Shown here piece by piece: positions 6,774 to 15,317 of a DNA stretch of 25,963 bases. The notes below the pieces were generated by a model, which was not told where the DNA came from, searched no databases, and saw nothing but the letters and a program-made list of their open reading frames with translations. The translations under genes were made by a program, and so were the position numbers. Source of the stretch: Candidatus Poribacteria bacterium WGA-3G. GTDB taxonomy: Bacteria; Poribacteria; WGA-4E; WGA-3G. The stretch covers positions 1 through 25,963 of the forward strand of contig ASZN01000074.1 of NCBI GenBank assembly GCA_000406005.1, given 5' to 3'. Position 1 is the first letter of the stretch. Every line of letters begins with the position of its first letter.

Positions 6774-9767
6774 ATGGAAACGATCCGGATGCCGGAAGTA
6801 GCGTTAAATCCCGGCGATCAACTCCACGGTTTTGAAGTCAAAGCCGTCACACCTATTGATGAACTCCGCGCTGTGACGATCGAACTGACGCATCAACACA
6901 GCGGTGCCAGACTCCTACACCTTTATACAGAGGATACCGAAAACCTCTTTTCTATCAATTTTCCGACACCACCGTCAGACGATACCGGCGTACCGCATAT
7001 CCTTGAACACGCTGTCTTGGCAGGTTCAGAAAAATTTCCGGTCAGAGAGCCGTTTTTTGAGATGATTAAGATGAGCATGGCGACCTTCATCAACGCCATG
7101 ACCAGTGCCGATTTTACCTGCTATCCCGTCTCAAGCAACGTCAAAAAGGACCTCTTCAACTTAGCAGAAGTCTACTTTGATGCAGTCTTTCATCCACTGC
7201 TGACCGAAGATACTTTCAAACGTGAAGGGCATCATCTCGCACCCGCTGATCCTGATGACCCGACGGGTGATTTGAAAATCACAGGGATCGTCTATAATGA
7301 GATGAAAGGCGCGTTCTCGGACCCGGAGGCCCGGTTATATCGATCGATGTCCAGCCGACTCCTCCCCGATACGCTTTACGCCTGCGAATCCGGCGGCGAC
7401 CCTGATGCCATCCCCGACTTAACTTATGCGCAGCTCAAAGGGTTCCATGAGACCTATTATCACCCGAGCAACGGCTATTTCGTTCTCTACGGCGATATTC
7501 CGACGCGCGACTACCTCGGATTTCTCGCCGATAAGTTAGATAGGATCCCAAAAAGCGAGACGAGTGCTGCGCTACGTCCCCTAAGTCCCGAAGTCACGCA
7601 CCAACCGAAATGGAACGCACCGCGCACCGTCGCGGACACCTATCCTGTCGGGGCAGATGAACCGATGACAGAGAAAACGTATATGATGCTCAGTTGGTGC
7701 ATCGGAGACGCGACCGACCCGGAAGCAGTCGCTTTAGTACGTATTTTAAGCCTCATACTGCTCGGAAACGAAGCCGCACCGCTCCGTAAAGCGATCATCG
7801 ATTCCAAACTCGGTGCTGACCTTATCTATTCTGGTGCCGGTTCCATCGGACCCGCAGCCACTTTCCATGTCTCCCTCAAGGGAAGCGAAACGGAGCGTGT
7901 CGAAGCCTTCACGCAACTCGTCATTGATACCCTAACGCGGATCGCTGATTCAGAAATTGAGAGCGAAAAGGTCGAAGCGGCATTCCAACAAGCGACCTAC
8001 TACTATCAAGAAGTCGCTTCAATGTTCCCGCTCCGGATGCTCTACCGCGTTATTGAAGGTTGGATATATGAGAAAGATCCCGATACTTTCCTAAAGATGG
8101 GCGCAGCACTCAACGATATCCGCCAACGCTGGCAGGAAAATCCAGCAATTTTCAATGAACTCATTCGAGAAGCACTTATCGAAAATCCGCATCGCTTGAC
8201 AAGTGTCCTGTCACCTGATCGGGATATGCAGGCGAAAATGGATGCCAAAATCGCTGAACGGATGAAGGAAACGCGGGCAGAACTGACGGATGAAGAGGTC
8301 CAGAAAATCGCCGCTGATGCAGCCGAACTCGAACGCCTCAACGGTGTGCCGAATCCGCCAGAAGCACTCGCGAAGTTGCCCCAACTCCAAGTCAGTGACC
8401 TCCCCGAAAAACCGAAGCATATTCCGACAACGATTGAAAATGTCGGTGGACAGGACCTCTTACGGAGCGATGTCTTTGCCAACGGCGTTAACTATCTCGT
8501 CCTGAAATTCAACCTCCAAGGGTTCCCAGAACACCTTTGGCGTTATCTCCCGAGATACGCCGATGCTATTGGCAAACTCGGTGCAGCGGATATGAACTAT
8601 GAGGAGATGGCACTACGAAAATCGGCAGTCACTGGCGGGATCGGATGTTCTCCGGGGCTTACGACACACACGCTTGATCCTGACCGTTCGTTGCAGAGTA
8701 TGACCTTCCATCTGAAAGCACTTGACGGTAAAATGGATGCTGCACTGGATGTCCTGCACGACCTACTTTTCGCAGTGAACCCGCGCGATACGGAACGGCT
8801 GCGTGATGTCCTCATTCAAGCCGTGGCAGAATATCAGACAGAGATGATCCACGACGGTTCAAGCACGGCAGTCCACCACGCTTCACGCGGACTCTCGCCG
8901 AACGCGCATCTCGTTGAGATCATCTATGGGCTGCCACAACTCCGTACCAGCGAAACACTTCTCAACAATTATGACGAACTTAATGCCGATCTTATGGGTC
9001 ATATAGAAGAGATTCGTGATTTCCTGTTAACACGTGGACGTGTGGCTGCCAGTTTCACCGGTTCGGATTCTGCCTTTGAAGTGACGCGAAGCACGCTCGG
9101 TCAGTGGCTTGACGCCATGCGGGATGAACCGATAACCTCGGATCCGATTGCGTTTGAACAATTTGAGACACCACCGAGGGAAGGGTTAGCCGGACCTATT
9201 CAGATTGCGCACTGTGCACACGTGATGCCGGCACCACATTTTTCGCATCCGGATTCAACGCTGTTGACAATCGGCGCACATCTTGTTCGGCTTGATTACA
9301 TACTCAGTGAAATCCGCTTTAAAGGCAACGCTTATGGCGCAAGGTTCACCTATAGTCCGTACGATGCAATGCTCTGCCAGGCCTCGTTCCGGGACCCACA
9401 CGTTGCCCGCACGATCAACGTCTTTGAACAGACTGTCGATTATGTGAAAGCCGTAGAATGGACACAGACGGACATAGACCGCGCGATTATCGCTACGGCG
9501 AAGGATGGCGAGAGGCCGATACGTCCGAGCCACGCTGCAAGCAGCGCACTCAGTCAACATCTCGCTGGACAGACGCGTGAGATTCGTGAGGCACACTACG
9601 CACAACTCCGTCGTGCGACCCCGGGTGAAGTTAAGCGCGCACTTCTTCAGCTCTTAGAAGAAAACCGAGATAAAGCCTCAGTCTGTGCCGTTTCCAGTCG
9701 TGAGAAACTCGAAGCAGCAAACCTTGAGTTAGCACAACCGCTTGTCATTGAAGACATTTTGACATAA
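6774..9767 (+). CDS. PreP-like M16C zinc metalloprotease (presequence protease family)
   Basis: 997 residues, the usual size of the single-chain M16C family (PreP/PITRM1/Cym1), which forms a closed clamshell and degrades unstructured peptides. ATG 6774 follows AAGGA (6758-6762). The inverted zinc motif HILEH spans residues 75-79, so His75 and His79 bind zinc and Glu78 is the general base. The third ligand is Glu176 in YNEMKG, 101 residues after the first His, the same spacing as in human PITRM1. Further family blocks are SADFTCYPVSS, FHETYYHPSNGY and, in the second half, SRGLSPNAHL and the RFKGNAYGA strand. No signal peptide is present, so it is predicted cytoplasmic, where it would clear peptides. 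It lies between two propeller genes without overlap, and functional linkage to them is not evident. Confidence 0.95.
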   Translation: METIRMPEVALNPGDQLHGFEVKAVTPIDELRAVTIELTHQHSGARLLHLYTEDTENLFSINFPTPPSDDTGVPHILEHAVLAGSEKFPVREPFFEMIKMSMATFINAMTSADFTCYPVSSNVKKDLFNLAEVYFDAVFHPLLTEDTFKREGHHLAPADPDDPTGDLKITGIVYNEMKGAFSDPEARLYRSMSSRLLPDTLYACESGGDPDAIPDLTYAQLKGFHETYYHPSNGYFVLYGDIPTRDYLGFLADKLDRIPKSETSAALRPLSPEVTHQPKWNAPRTVADTYPVGADEPMTEKTYMMLSWCIGDATDPEAVALVRILSLILLGNEAAPLRKAIIDSKLGADLIYSGAGSIGPAATFHVSLKGSETERVEAFTQLVIDTLTRIADSEIESEKVEAAFQQATYYYQEVASMFPLRMLYRVIEGWIYEKDPDTFLKMGAALNDIRQRWQENPAIFNELIREALIENPHRLTSVLSPDRDMQAKMDAKIAERMKETRAELTDEEVQKIAADAAELERLNGVPNPPEALAKLPQLQVSDLPEKPKHIPTTIENVGGQDLLRSDVFANGVNYLVLKFNLQGFPEHLWRYLPRYADAIGKLGAADMNYEEMALRKSAVTGGIGCSPGLTTHTLDPDRSLQSMTFHLKALDGKMDAALDVLHDLLFAVNPRDTERLRDVLIQAVAEYQTEMIHDGSSTAVHHASRGLSPNAHLVEIIYGLPQLRTSETLLNNYDELNADLMGHIEEIRDFLLTRGRVAASFTGSDSAFEVTRSTLGQWLDAMRDEPITSDPIAFEQFETPPREGLAGPIQIAHCAHVMPAPHFSHPDSTLLTIGAHLVRLDYILSEIRFKGNAYGARFTYSPYDAMLCQASFRDPHVARTINVFEQTVDYVKAVEWTQTDIDRAIIATAKDGERPIRPSHAASSALSQHLAGQTREIREAHYAQLRRATPGEVKRALLQLLEENRDKASVCAVSSREKLEAANLELAQPLVIEDILT

Positions 9768-9883
9768 CCTTATGAGGCGCGTCCGCCTTTCTACAGCTGG
9801 TGCGGTTTTGCGGCGTACTCGTCCAAATGCGATCCGTATTCAAACTGCACCACTATTAACATAAAAAACGAAAGGATTTAAAA

Positions 9884-11230
9884 ATGAAAAGAATTAGCGT
9901 TTTAACCCTCTGTATTTTTGCTTTTGCAGCGGTTGCGGCGATCGCGTCACAGCCAGACGGTTTTGAGGGAAATTGGCACCATTGGCGCGGACCGTACGCC
10001 ACAGGGACTGCTGCCGCCGATGCAAACCCACCCACAACATGGAGCGAAACCGAAAACGTCCGTTGGAAAGTGGCTATCCCCGGTACGGGACACGCCGCAC
10101 CAGTCGTCTGGGAAGATAAAATTTTCATACAGACCGCTATCAAAGGCGAAGCACCTGAGATGGAAGAAGAGAAAGCAGACGGTGATAACCCTTTCAGTGG
10201 CTTCTTTGAAGAGAAGCGCGGTGGGTCAGAAGGTTGGTTCAAGTTTGATCTCATCGCGATTGACCGGAACACCGGAGACATCCTTTGGCAAAAAACACTC
10301 AAAGAGCTCGCACCCCACGAGGGCACGCACGGTGATGCCTCTTTTGCCTCTAACTCGCCGGTAACCGATGGTGAACACGTCTATGCCTATTTCGGTTCGC
10401 GTGGACTCTACTGTGTGGATATGATGGGAAATGTGAAGTGGGAAAAAGATGTCGGGATGATGTATAAAAGAAACACCTTCGGTGAAGGGAGTTCGCCCGC
10501 GCTCTACGGTGATACACTCGTTATTCTCCAGGATCATGAGCGGGATTCCTTCATCACCGCGCTCGACAAACGGACAGGTGATGTCCTCTGGAAGACCGAC
10601 CGCAATGAAAGAACGACTTGGTCTTCTCCTATTGTCGTTGAATCTGATGGGAAACCTCAGGTGATCACCACAGGCACAAATCGCGTCCGGAGTTACGATC
10701 TGGCAACCGGTGAACTGTTATGGGATGGTGAGGGCTTGACGGCTAACAGTATTCCTTCACCCGTTGCTGCTGACGGGTATGTTTATCTTATGAGTGGATT
10801 CCGCGGTAGTGACCTACGGGCGATTCACCTCGCAGAGGCGACAGGCGATATTAGTGGCTCCGATGCTGTTGTCTGGGAATACAATCGGGATACACCCTAC
10901 GTACCATCGCCGCTTCTCTATAAAGGTATCATCTATTTCTTGAAGAGCAACAACGGTATTCTTACGGCTTTCAATGTTGAGACAGGAGAGGCGTATTACG
11001 GTCCGCAACGGCTGCAAGGTGTGTCGGGTGTATATGCTTCGATCGTCGGTGCGTCAGACCGCGTCTATATCGCTGGCAGAAACGGTGTCGTTAACGTCAT
11101 CCAGCACGGACCCGAATTTAAGGTCTTAGCGGAAAACAAACTCGACGATAGTTTTAACGCGTCGCCTGCGATCGTCGGTTCAGAGCTATACCTCCGCGGA
11201 GGTCAACACCTCTACTGCATCGCGGAGTAA
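9884..11230 (+). CDS. Secreted PQQ-like beta-propeller repeat protein (second copy type)
   Basis: 448 residues. ATG 9884 has AAAGGA at 9871-9876, 7 nt upstream. A Sec signal peptide ends near IAS (residues 20-22). The mature protein opens with GNWHHWRGPYATG, the WRGP signature, then ETENVRWKVAIPGTGHAAPVVW and successive blades with AIDRNTGDILW, CVDMMGNVKW, ALDKRTGDVLW and SYDLATGELLW. It is the same broad family as the gene at 5338 but has an acidic insertion of about 30 residues (about 90-120, rich in Glu, Asp and Lys) that the other lacks. It is secreted, with possible roles in PQQ-dependent oxidation or as a scaffold, and I see no specific cofactor residues. The gene ends 1 nt before a heptamer repeat tract and faces an SDR gene convergently. 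Confidence 0.88.
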   Translation: MKRISVLTLCIFAFAAVAAIASQPDGFEGNWHHWRGPYATGTAAADANPPTTWSETENVRWKVAIPGTGHAAPVVWEDKIFIQTAIKGEAPEMEEEKADGDNPFSGFFEEKRGGSEGWFKFDLIAIDRNTGDILWQKTLKELAPHEGTHGDASFASNSPVTDGEHVYAYFGSRGLYCVDMMGNVKWEKDVGMMYKRNTFGEGSSPALYGDTLVILQDHERDSFITALDKRTGDVLWKTDRNERTTWSSPIVVESDGKPQVITTGTNRVRSYDLATGELLWDGEGLTANSIPSPVAADGYVYLMSGFRGSDLRAIHLAEATGDISGSDAVVWEYNRDTPYVPSPLLYKGIIYFLKSNNGILTAFNVETGEAYYGPQRLQGVSGVYASIVGASDRVYIAGRNGVVNVIQHGPEFKVLAENKLDDSFNASPAIVGSELYLRGGQHLYCIAE

Positions 11231-11333
11231 ACAGTTAACAGTTAACAGTTAACAGTCTTCAGTTAAGAGGTTTTTGTTTAACGAGATTCCCTCTTAACTG
11301 TTAACTGACAACTGTTAACTGACAACTCATTAC
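11231..11333. repeat. CAGTTAA heptamer tract and inverted repeat between convergent genes
   Basis: Three consecutive CAGTTAA units start at 11232 and are followed by a partial unit. The complementary TTAACTG motif recurs several times at 11294-11318. CAGTTAAGAGG (11260-11270) and its exact complement (11290-11300) form an 11-bp stem around a 19-nt loop. The tract fills nearly the whole gap between the + strand propeller gene and the - strand SDR gene, so it could work as a bidirectional terminator or be a dispersed microsatellite-like repeat. Confidence 0.75.
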
Positions 11334-12080
11334 CTAATACGTTGCTCTTCCGCCGCTGACATCGTAGCACTGTCCGGTTACAAAACTCGCCTCGTCCGAT
11401 GCCAAGAAATTCACCACAGCAGCGACCTCTTCCGGTTTCCCAACACGTCCCAACGGAATTTTGCCCACCATATAGTCAATCGTTGATTGTGCCATGCCAT
11501 CTAAGATCGGTGTTTGAATCACTGCAGGCGACACGGCGTTCACACGGATGTTATAGTCGGTTACCTCTTTCGCGAGTGCTTTCGTCAGGCAGATAACCCC
11601 CGCCTTAGACACCGAGTACGGAATAAGCGTCGGGTTCCCTTCTTTTCCAGCGATCGAGGCGATGTTCACAATTCTGCCGTAGTCCTGTGCGATCATCGGT
11701 GCAATCACGGCTTTGCAACACAGGAAAACACCCGTGAGGTTCACACCGATTACGGCATCCCAGTCCGCCTCTTCGAGATCAGTCAATGGAAGTGTACGTC
11801 CCGCAATTCCGGCATTATTGACGAGGATGTCAACACGATCAAAGGTCGAAATGACCTTCTCGACAGCAGCGTTGACCGACGCAGACTCCGAAACATCTGC
11901 CTGAACGGGCAGGGCGTTGCGTCCGAGGTCCTTGATCTCCTTCACCACTGCCTCAGCCGCTGCCATGTTTAAGTCCATGATGGCAACATCTGCTCCTGCA
12001 TTCGCAAGTCTCAGGGCGATCGCTTTACCGATGCCTTGTCCTGCCCCTGTCACAATCGCGATTTTATCCGTTAGATTCAT
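11334..12080 (-). CDS. SDR-family NAD(P)-dependent dehydrogenase (FabG-like)
   Basis: 248 residues, a classical short-chain dehydrogenase/reductase. Cofactor motif TGAGQGIG is at residues 11-18, Asp36 at the end of strand 2 favours NAD over NADP, and NNAG is at 88-91. The catalytic tetrad is Asn114, Ser142, Tyr155 and Lys159 (YSVSK). The C-terminus GQCYDVSGGRATY is distinctive. I associate the GGRATY ending with sugar-acid dehydrogenases of rhamnose or fucose-type pathways, but substrate assignment is only a guess. ATG 12080 is preceded by GAGGAG within the 3' end of the upstream 64-codon ORF, which it overlaps by 17 nt, so translation is probably coupled. It is last in a three-gene minus-strand operon beginning at 13488. 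Confidence 0.92.
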   Translation of the reverse strand: MNLTDKIAIVTGAGQGIGKAIALRLANAGADVAIMDLNMAAAEAVVKEIKDLGRNALPVQADVSESASVNAAVEKVISTFDRVDILVNNAGIAGRTLPLTDLEEADWDAVIGVNLTGVFLCCKAVIAPMIAQDYGRIVNIASIAGKEGNPTLIPYSVSKAGVICLTKALAKEVTDYNIRVNAVSPAVIQTPILDGMAQSTIDYMVGKIPLGRVGKPEEVAAVVNFLASDEASFVTGQCYDVSGGRATY

Positions 12081-12258
12081 TAAAATCTCTCCTCAGTTCC
12101 AAAAAATCGTCTAATTCAATTCCGAAAGCATCCGCTATCCGATTGCTGAAAAGTCTAACGATATTGTAGAGTTGCCCAGCGCGTGCGACCGCGGCATCGT
12201 ACTCTTCTTTCACGATGCCGCTCGCTTCAGATTCATCGACCGTCTGAATCCATGCCAT
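12064..12258 (-). CDS. Short AhpD-like N-terminal fragment, probably truncated
   Basis: 64 residues. The opening (MAWIQTVDESEASG, then an acidic EEYDAA helix and RAGQLYNIV) resembles the N-terminus of AhpD-like/carboxymuconolactone-decarboxylase proteins, which normally run to about 180 residues and carry a CxxC further on. That redox part is absent: the frame stops after LRRDFNESNG. The start looks genuine, with a GGAG-type ribosome binding site 6 nt upstream inside the end of the preceding gene, only 3 nt between genes, and a 17-nt overlap with the SDR. It may be a 5' remnant kept as a translational coupler, or a small protein in its own right. The family call rests on a short N-terminal match and is moderate. 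Confidence 0.55.
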   Translation of the reverse strand: MAWIQTVDESEASGIVKEEYDAAVARAGQLYNIVRLFSNRIADAFGIELDDFLELRRDFNESNG

Positions 12259-12261
12259 CTT

Positions 12262-13488
12262 TTACTCTCCGATGACAATGCCATACTCGCCAACAACAGC
12301 CCCTTTATGTCCGCTCTGATAATGGAGGTGGCGTTCACCGACGATGGGTTGCGTGCTTTGTGCTTCAACGGAGCCACGGACATTTCCCATTGCGGCTTCG
12401 TCTACATCGGCACAACAGTTCGGTTTAATATTACGATGTAACTGCCTACGAATATCACCTTTTTTGTTACGGACGATAATGTTCACGAGTGCGTTTGTCT
12501 CACCAACATTGAGGAACCGGAACCAGTCTTTCGCACCGCTTGCGACTTCTGGGAAAAAGAGGCGTATCCCGACCTGTCCGCCTTCCTCCGAGGCACCGGG
12601 TAGGTCAACGATAGCGGTTCCGCTGTGCATGTGCCGCTCCGCAACGATCGGCTGTTCACTCGTTATTTTGACAGAGGATTTGATTTTAATGTCGTCCATC
12701 TTCGGCATCCAGCACTCGAAAGGGTCTAATTCGCGTTGCATCGTATTAACGGGTTTCCCGGTGCCGTCTTCATGGGCGATGAGTGTAACCTCGCCTCTTT
12801 CTCTACCGACATTGACGATGATTGCCCAGTCTCGCCATGCCGGTCCTGTTTCTGGAAAATAGAGCGTGCGCGGTGCATCCGCAATCACCTGACCATATTG
12901 CCCGACACAGGTTTTTCCGCTCTGATAGTGTAGGTGTCTTTCCCCAACAATCGGCTGTGTACTTTGGACTTCGAGTGTGCCTCTAACGTTTCCCATGATT
13001 CCTTCGCTGATATCCCAGCAGCACATCGGCTTGATTCTGTGATGGTGCTGTTTTATAGTATCGCCGCGCCTGTTCCGGACAATGATGTTGACTAAGGCAT
13101 CCGCTTCGCCGACATTCAGAAACCGGAACCAGTCGAGTGCGCCGGGTACCAATTCTGGAAAGAAGAGTCGGAGTCCGACGGTCTCGTATTCCTCCGCAGC
13201 ACCCACGAAATCAAGGATGTTCGGGTCCTTGTGCATGTGGCGTTCTGCTACAATCGGCTGATCTGCGGAAAACTGCATCGAAGAGTTCTCTTTAATCGCT
13301 TCAACGTTCGGAGTCCAGCATTCAAAAGGACTGATCTCTTTCTCATCCGACCATGTCGGTTGCCCATTCCTGGCATGTCGGGCAATTATATTGACGCGAG
13401 TCTCTTCGGTCCCAACGTTAATAACTTGAACCCAATCCTCCCACTGAGGACCTACCTCTGGAAAATAAAGTGTTGTTGCACCTGCCAT
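12262..13488 (-). CDS. Protein of four 101-residue tandem repeats with ERHxH motifs
   Basis: 408 residues, starting at ATG 13488 with AGGAGG 5 nt upstream. It consists almost wholly of four repeats. Each begins with L(Y/F)FPE (residues 7, 108, 209 and 310) and contains QPIV(A/G)ERH(M/L)H (77-86, 178-187, 279-288 and 380-389), so the period is exactly 101 residues. Repeats 1 and 3 resemble each other (FECW, ERHMH), as do 2 and 4 (DWFRFLNVGE, VNIIVRN, PxCC, GNVRG, ERHLHYQSG), pointing to a 202-residue unit duplicated once. Alternating strands suggest beta-sandwich modules, and similar PIVAER motifs occur in repeat modules of some cell-surface proteins. No signal peptide is visible, so location is uncertain. 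Paired histidines could bind metal (inference). First gene of the operon with the AhpD-like ORF and SDR. Confidence 0.85.
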   Translation of the reverse strand: MAGATTLYFPEVGPQWEDWVQVINVGTEETRVNIIARHARNGQPTWSDEKEISPFECWTPNVEAIKENSSMQFSADQPIVAERHMHKDPNILDFVGAAEEYETVGLRLFFPELVPGALDWFRFLNVGEADALVNIIVRNRRGDTIKQHHHRIKPMCCWDISEGIMGNVRGTLEVQSTQPIVGERHLHYQSGKTCVGQYGQVIADAPRTLYFPETGPAWRDWAIIVNVGRERGEVTLIAHEDGTGKPVNTMQRELDPFECWMPKMDDIKIKSSVKITSEQPIVAERHMHSGTAIVDLPGASEEGGQVGIRLFFPEVASGAKDWFRFLNVGETNALVNIIVRNKKGDIRRQLHRNIKPNCCADVDEAAMGNVRGSVEAQSTQPIVGERHLHYQSGHKGAVVGEYGIVIGE

Positions 13489-13732
13489 TTATGCCTCCTA
13501 TGTAAGAAAAAATTTTAAAACAGAATTCCATTTTACCGAAATGTGCAACGGTAAATCGTAAGTGTTGTCATCGGTCTCACTGTTACTATTTTAACTTGCA
13601 TTTATTTATATTTTCCACTACAATTTTGAGAAATCCCATTTAGGGGTTTCCAACGTAGAATATAAGCACGCTAAAGACGTTTTGAGGGCTACAACACCTT
13701 CAATTCTCATAACACCTTGAGGAGAAATTTTA

Positions 13733-14020
13733 ATGGCAGCAGAAAAATTAACAGATGCACAAATCCAAGAAAACCTGGCACAAGTCGACGGTTGGACGAT
13801 TGAAAACGGTAAACTTCACAAAGAATTCCAGTTCGATAACTTCATCTCGGCGTTCGGTTTCATGACGCAACTCGCCTTAGTTGCTGAATCATTGAACCAC
13901 CACCCCGAATGGTTCAACGTTTATAACCGAGTGACAATTGATCTCACGACCCACGATGCGGGCGGTATCAGTGATCTGGACTTTCAGTGGGCAAAACAGG
14001 CGGATGCTATTAAAGGATAA
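13733..14020 (+). CDS. phhB: Pterin-4a-carbinolamine dehydratase
   Basis: 95 residues, the normal length of the PCD/DCoH family. It dehydrates 4a-hydroxytetrahydropterin so that the pterin cofactor of aromatic amino acid hydroxylases can be recycled; some bacterial members have other pterin or molybdopterin-related roles. The signature is intact: Glu52, His56-His57-Pro58 in ESLNHHPEW, His74 in TTHD, and Asp81/Asp83 near the end. ATG 13733 follows GAGGAG (13719-13724) with 8-nt spacing. No phenylalanine hydroxylase lies in the window. It sits 34 nt upstream of a Gfo/Idh/MocA gene with which it is probably co-transcribed. The AT-rich region 13489-13732 separates it from the divergent repeat-protein gene and should hold both promoters, but I find no convincing -35/-10 pair there. 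Confidence 0.92.
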   Translation: MAAEKLTDAQIQENLAQVDGWTIENGKLHKEFQFDNFISAFGFMTQLALVAESLNHHPEWFNVYNRVTIDLTTHDAGGISDLDFQWAKQADAIKG

Positions 14021-14054
14021 AGGATATTAAATTACAACGCAAGACGGAGGAAAA

Positions 14055-15128
14055 ATGAGTCAACAAACGTATCGTGCGGCGGCAATCGGGCATACCGGTG
14101 CCGGTAACTTCGGACACGGACTGCATACCCCATATAAAGAGATAGAAAACGTCGAATTTGTCGCTGTTTCTGATCCTGACGAAGCCGGTAGAGAAAAGGC
14201 AGCAGCCGAGGCAGGGGCATCGCGCAGCTACACCGATTATCGCGACATGCTCGAAAAAGAGACACTTGACATCGTGAGTGTCTGTCCGCGTTGGACAGTG
14301 GAACATCTTGACATGATAACTGCCTGTCTCGAAGCAGGTTGCCACGTCTACACCGAGAAACCGATGACAGCATCACTCGCTGAGGGTGATAAGATCGTTG
14401 AAACTGCGAAAGCACGCGGTTTAAAGGTCGCTGTCGCACATCAGGCGGTCTATCTTCCGGCGACGCATGCGATCAGGCAGATGCTCAACGATGGCAAAAT
14501 CGGTACCGTTCAAGCCATTTATGCCAGTGGTAAGCAGGATCATCGTGGTGGCGGCGAGGATATGATTGTTCTCGGTACGCACCTCTTCAATATGATGCGC
14601 TTCTTTGTCGGTGAGGTCGCGTGGATGCAGTCCCATGTAACCACAGACGGCAAAGAGATCGCTTACGGCGGTGATCATGAACCGACAGAACCTGTGGGAC
14701 CTGTTGCGGGGGATTGCATCAATAGTTACTTCGCTTTCAAAAGCGGGGTCTCAGGTTTTTTTCAGTCTCGGAGAGATCAGTCTGGCTCCGGCAGATACGG
14801 TATGGAAATCGTAGGCAGCGACGGCATTTTCTCGCTCCGCGGCGATGTCGCAAATCGGCTCATGGTCTACCCGTATCCGGTCCTGGTGCCTTCAAATCCA
14901 GATCAAGAATGGGAAGCAATGGACTTAGACCAAACGCCGTTCTCCAGCGGCAATGAACTTGCGATTCGTGATCTTATTGATGCTGCTGAAAATGATAGGA
15001 AACCGATTTCCGCCGCCGAAGATGCCGTTGCTGCACTTGAGATGATCCTCGGTGCTTATGAATCGCAACTCTCTGGACAGCGCGTCCCCTTCCCCATTAC
15101 GAACCGCGAACACCCATTGAGCAGATAA
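14055..15128 (+). CDS. Gfo/Idh/MocA-family oxidoreductase
   Basis: 357 residues, with ATG 14055 directly after GGAGG (14046-14050). The N-terminal Rossmann domain starts AAIGHTGAGNFGHG (residues 9-22), with Asp40 (VSDPD) after strand 2. The family hallmark EKPM is at residues 101-104, with Lys102 the conserved catalytic lysine. HQAVYLPA, GTHLFNMMRFF (with the His common in this family) and the C-terminal alpha/beta substrate domain follow. Members oxidise or reduce sugars, inositols and related polyols using NAD(P). The substrate cannot be read from sequence. No transporter or sugar-catabolic gene is adjacent, only the pterin dehydratase upstream. The gene is followed by an inverted-repeat element starting about 40 nt after the stop. 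Confidence 0.92.
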   Translation: MSQQTYRAAAIGHTGAGNFGHGLHTPYKEIENVEFVAVSDPDEAGREKAAAEAGASRSYTDYRDMLEKETLDIVSVCPRWTVEHLDMITACLEAGCHVYTEKPMTASLAEGDKIVETAKARGLKVAVAHQAVYLPATHAIRQMLNDGKIGTVQAIYASGKQDHRGGGEDMIVLGTHLFNMMRFFVGEVAWMQSHVTTDGKEIAYGGDHEPTEPVGPVAGDCINSYFAFKSGVSGFFQSRRDQSGSGRYGMEIVGSDGIFSLRGDVANRLMVYPYPVLVPSNPDQEWEAMDLDQTPFSSGNELAIRDLIDAAENDRKPISAAEDAVAALEMILGAYESQLSGQRVPFPITNREHPLSR

Positions 15129-15170
15129 CTCCAACATCTTTGATATAGTGAAGCCAGCATTTTTTTTAGT

Positions 15171-15317
15171 GGTGGGGTTAATGAAGATTAATTTTTTACT
15201 TCGGTAATATTGGAACGTGCGATGAATCGCACTACTACGAGCCTGCCCGTTTGTAGTAGGGCAATTCATTGCCCGTCAATTACCGATTTATTTTCTTAAA
15301 CTTCATCAAACCCCGCC
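15171..15317. repeat. MITE-like nested inverted-repeat element
   Basis: The outer ends ggtggggttaatgaag (15171-15186) and cttcatcaaaccccgcc (15301-15317) are imperfect inverted repeats. TCGGTAAT (15201-15208) and ATTACCGA (15279-15286) pair inside them. The core is two 24-nt arms (15215-15238 and 15253-15276), each itself a hairpin: GTGCGAT-ga-ATCGCAC and GGGCAAT-tc-ATTGCCC. No ORF lies within, and no clear target-site duplication was found. Related arms recur at 25734-25925, so the core is a dispersed repeat of this genome. Confidence 0.75.

Noticed and set aside
9775..9790. Terminator after the M16 protease gene (AGGCG/CGCCT)
   Set aside because: Stem of only 5 bp with two or three T residues; too weak to call.
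13489..13732. Divergent promoters between the repeat protein and phhB
   Set aside because: AT-rich and certain to contain promoters, but no -35/-10 pair with acceptable spacing could be identified.
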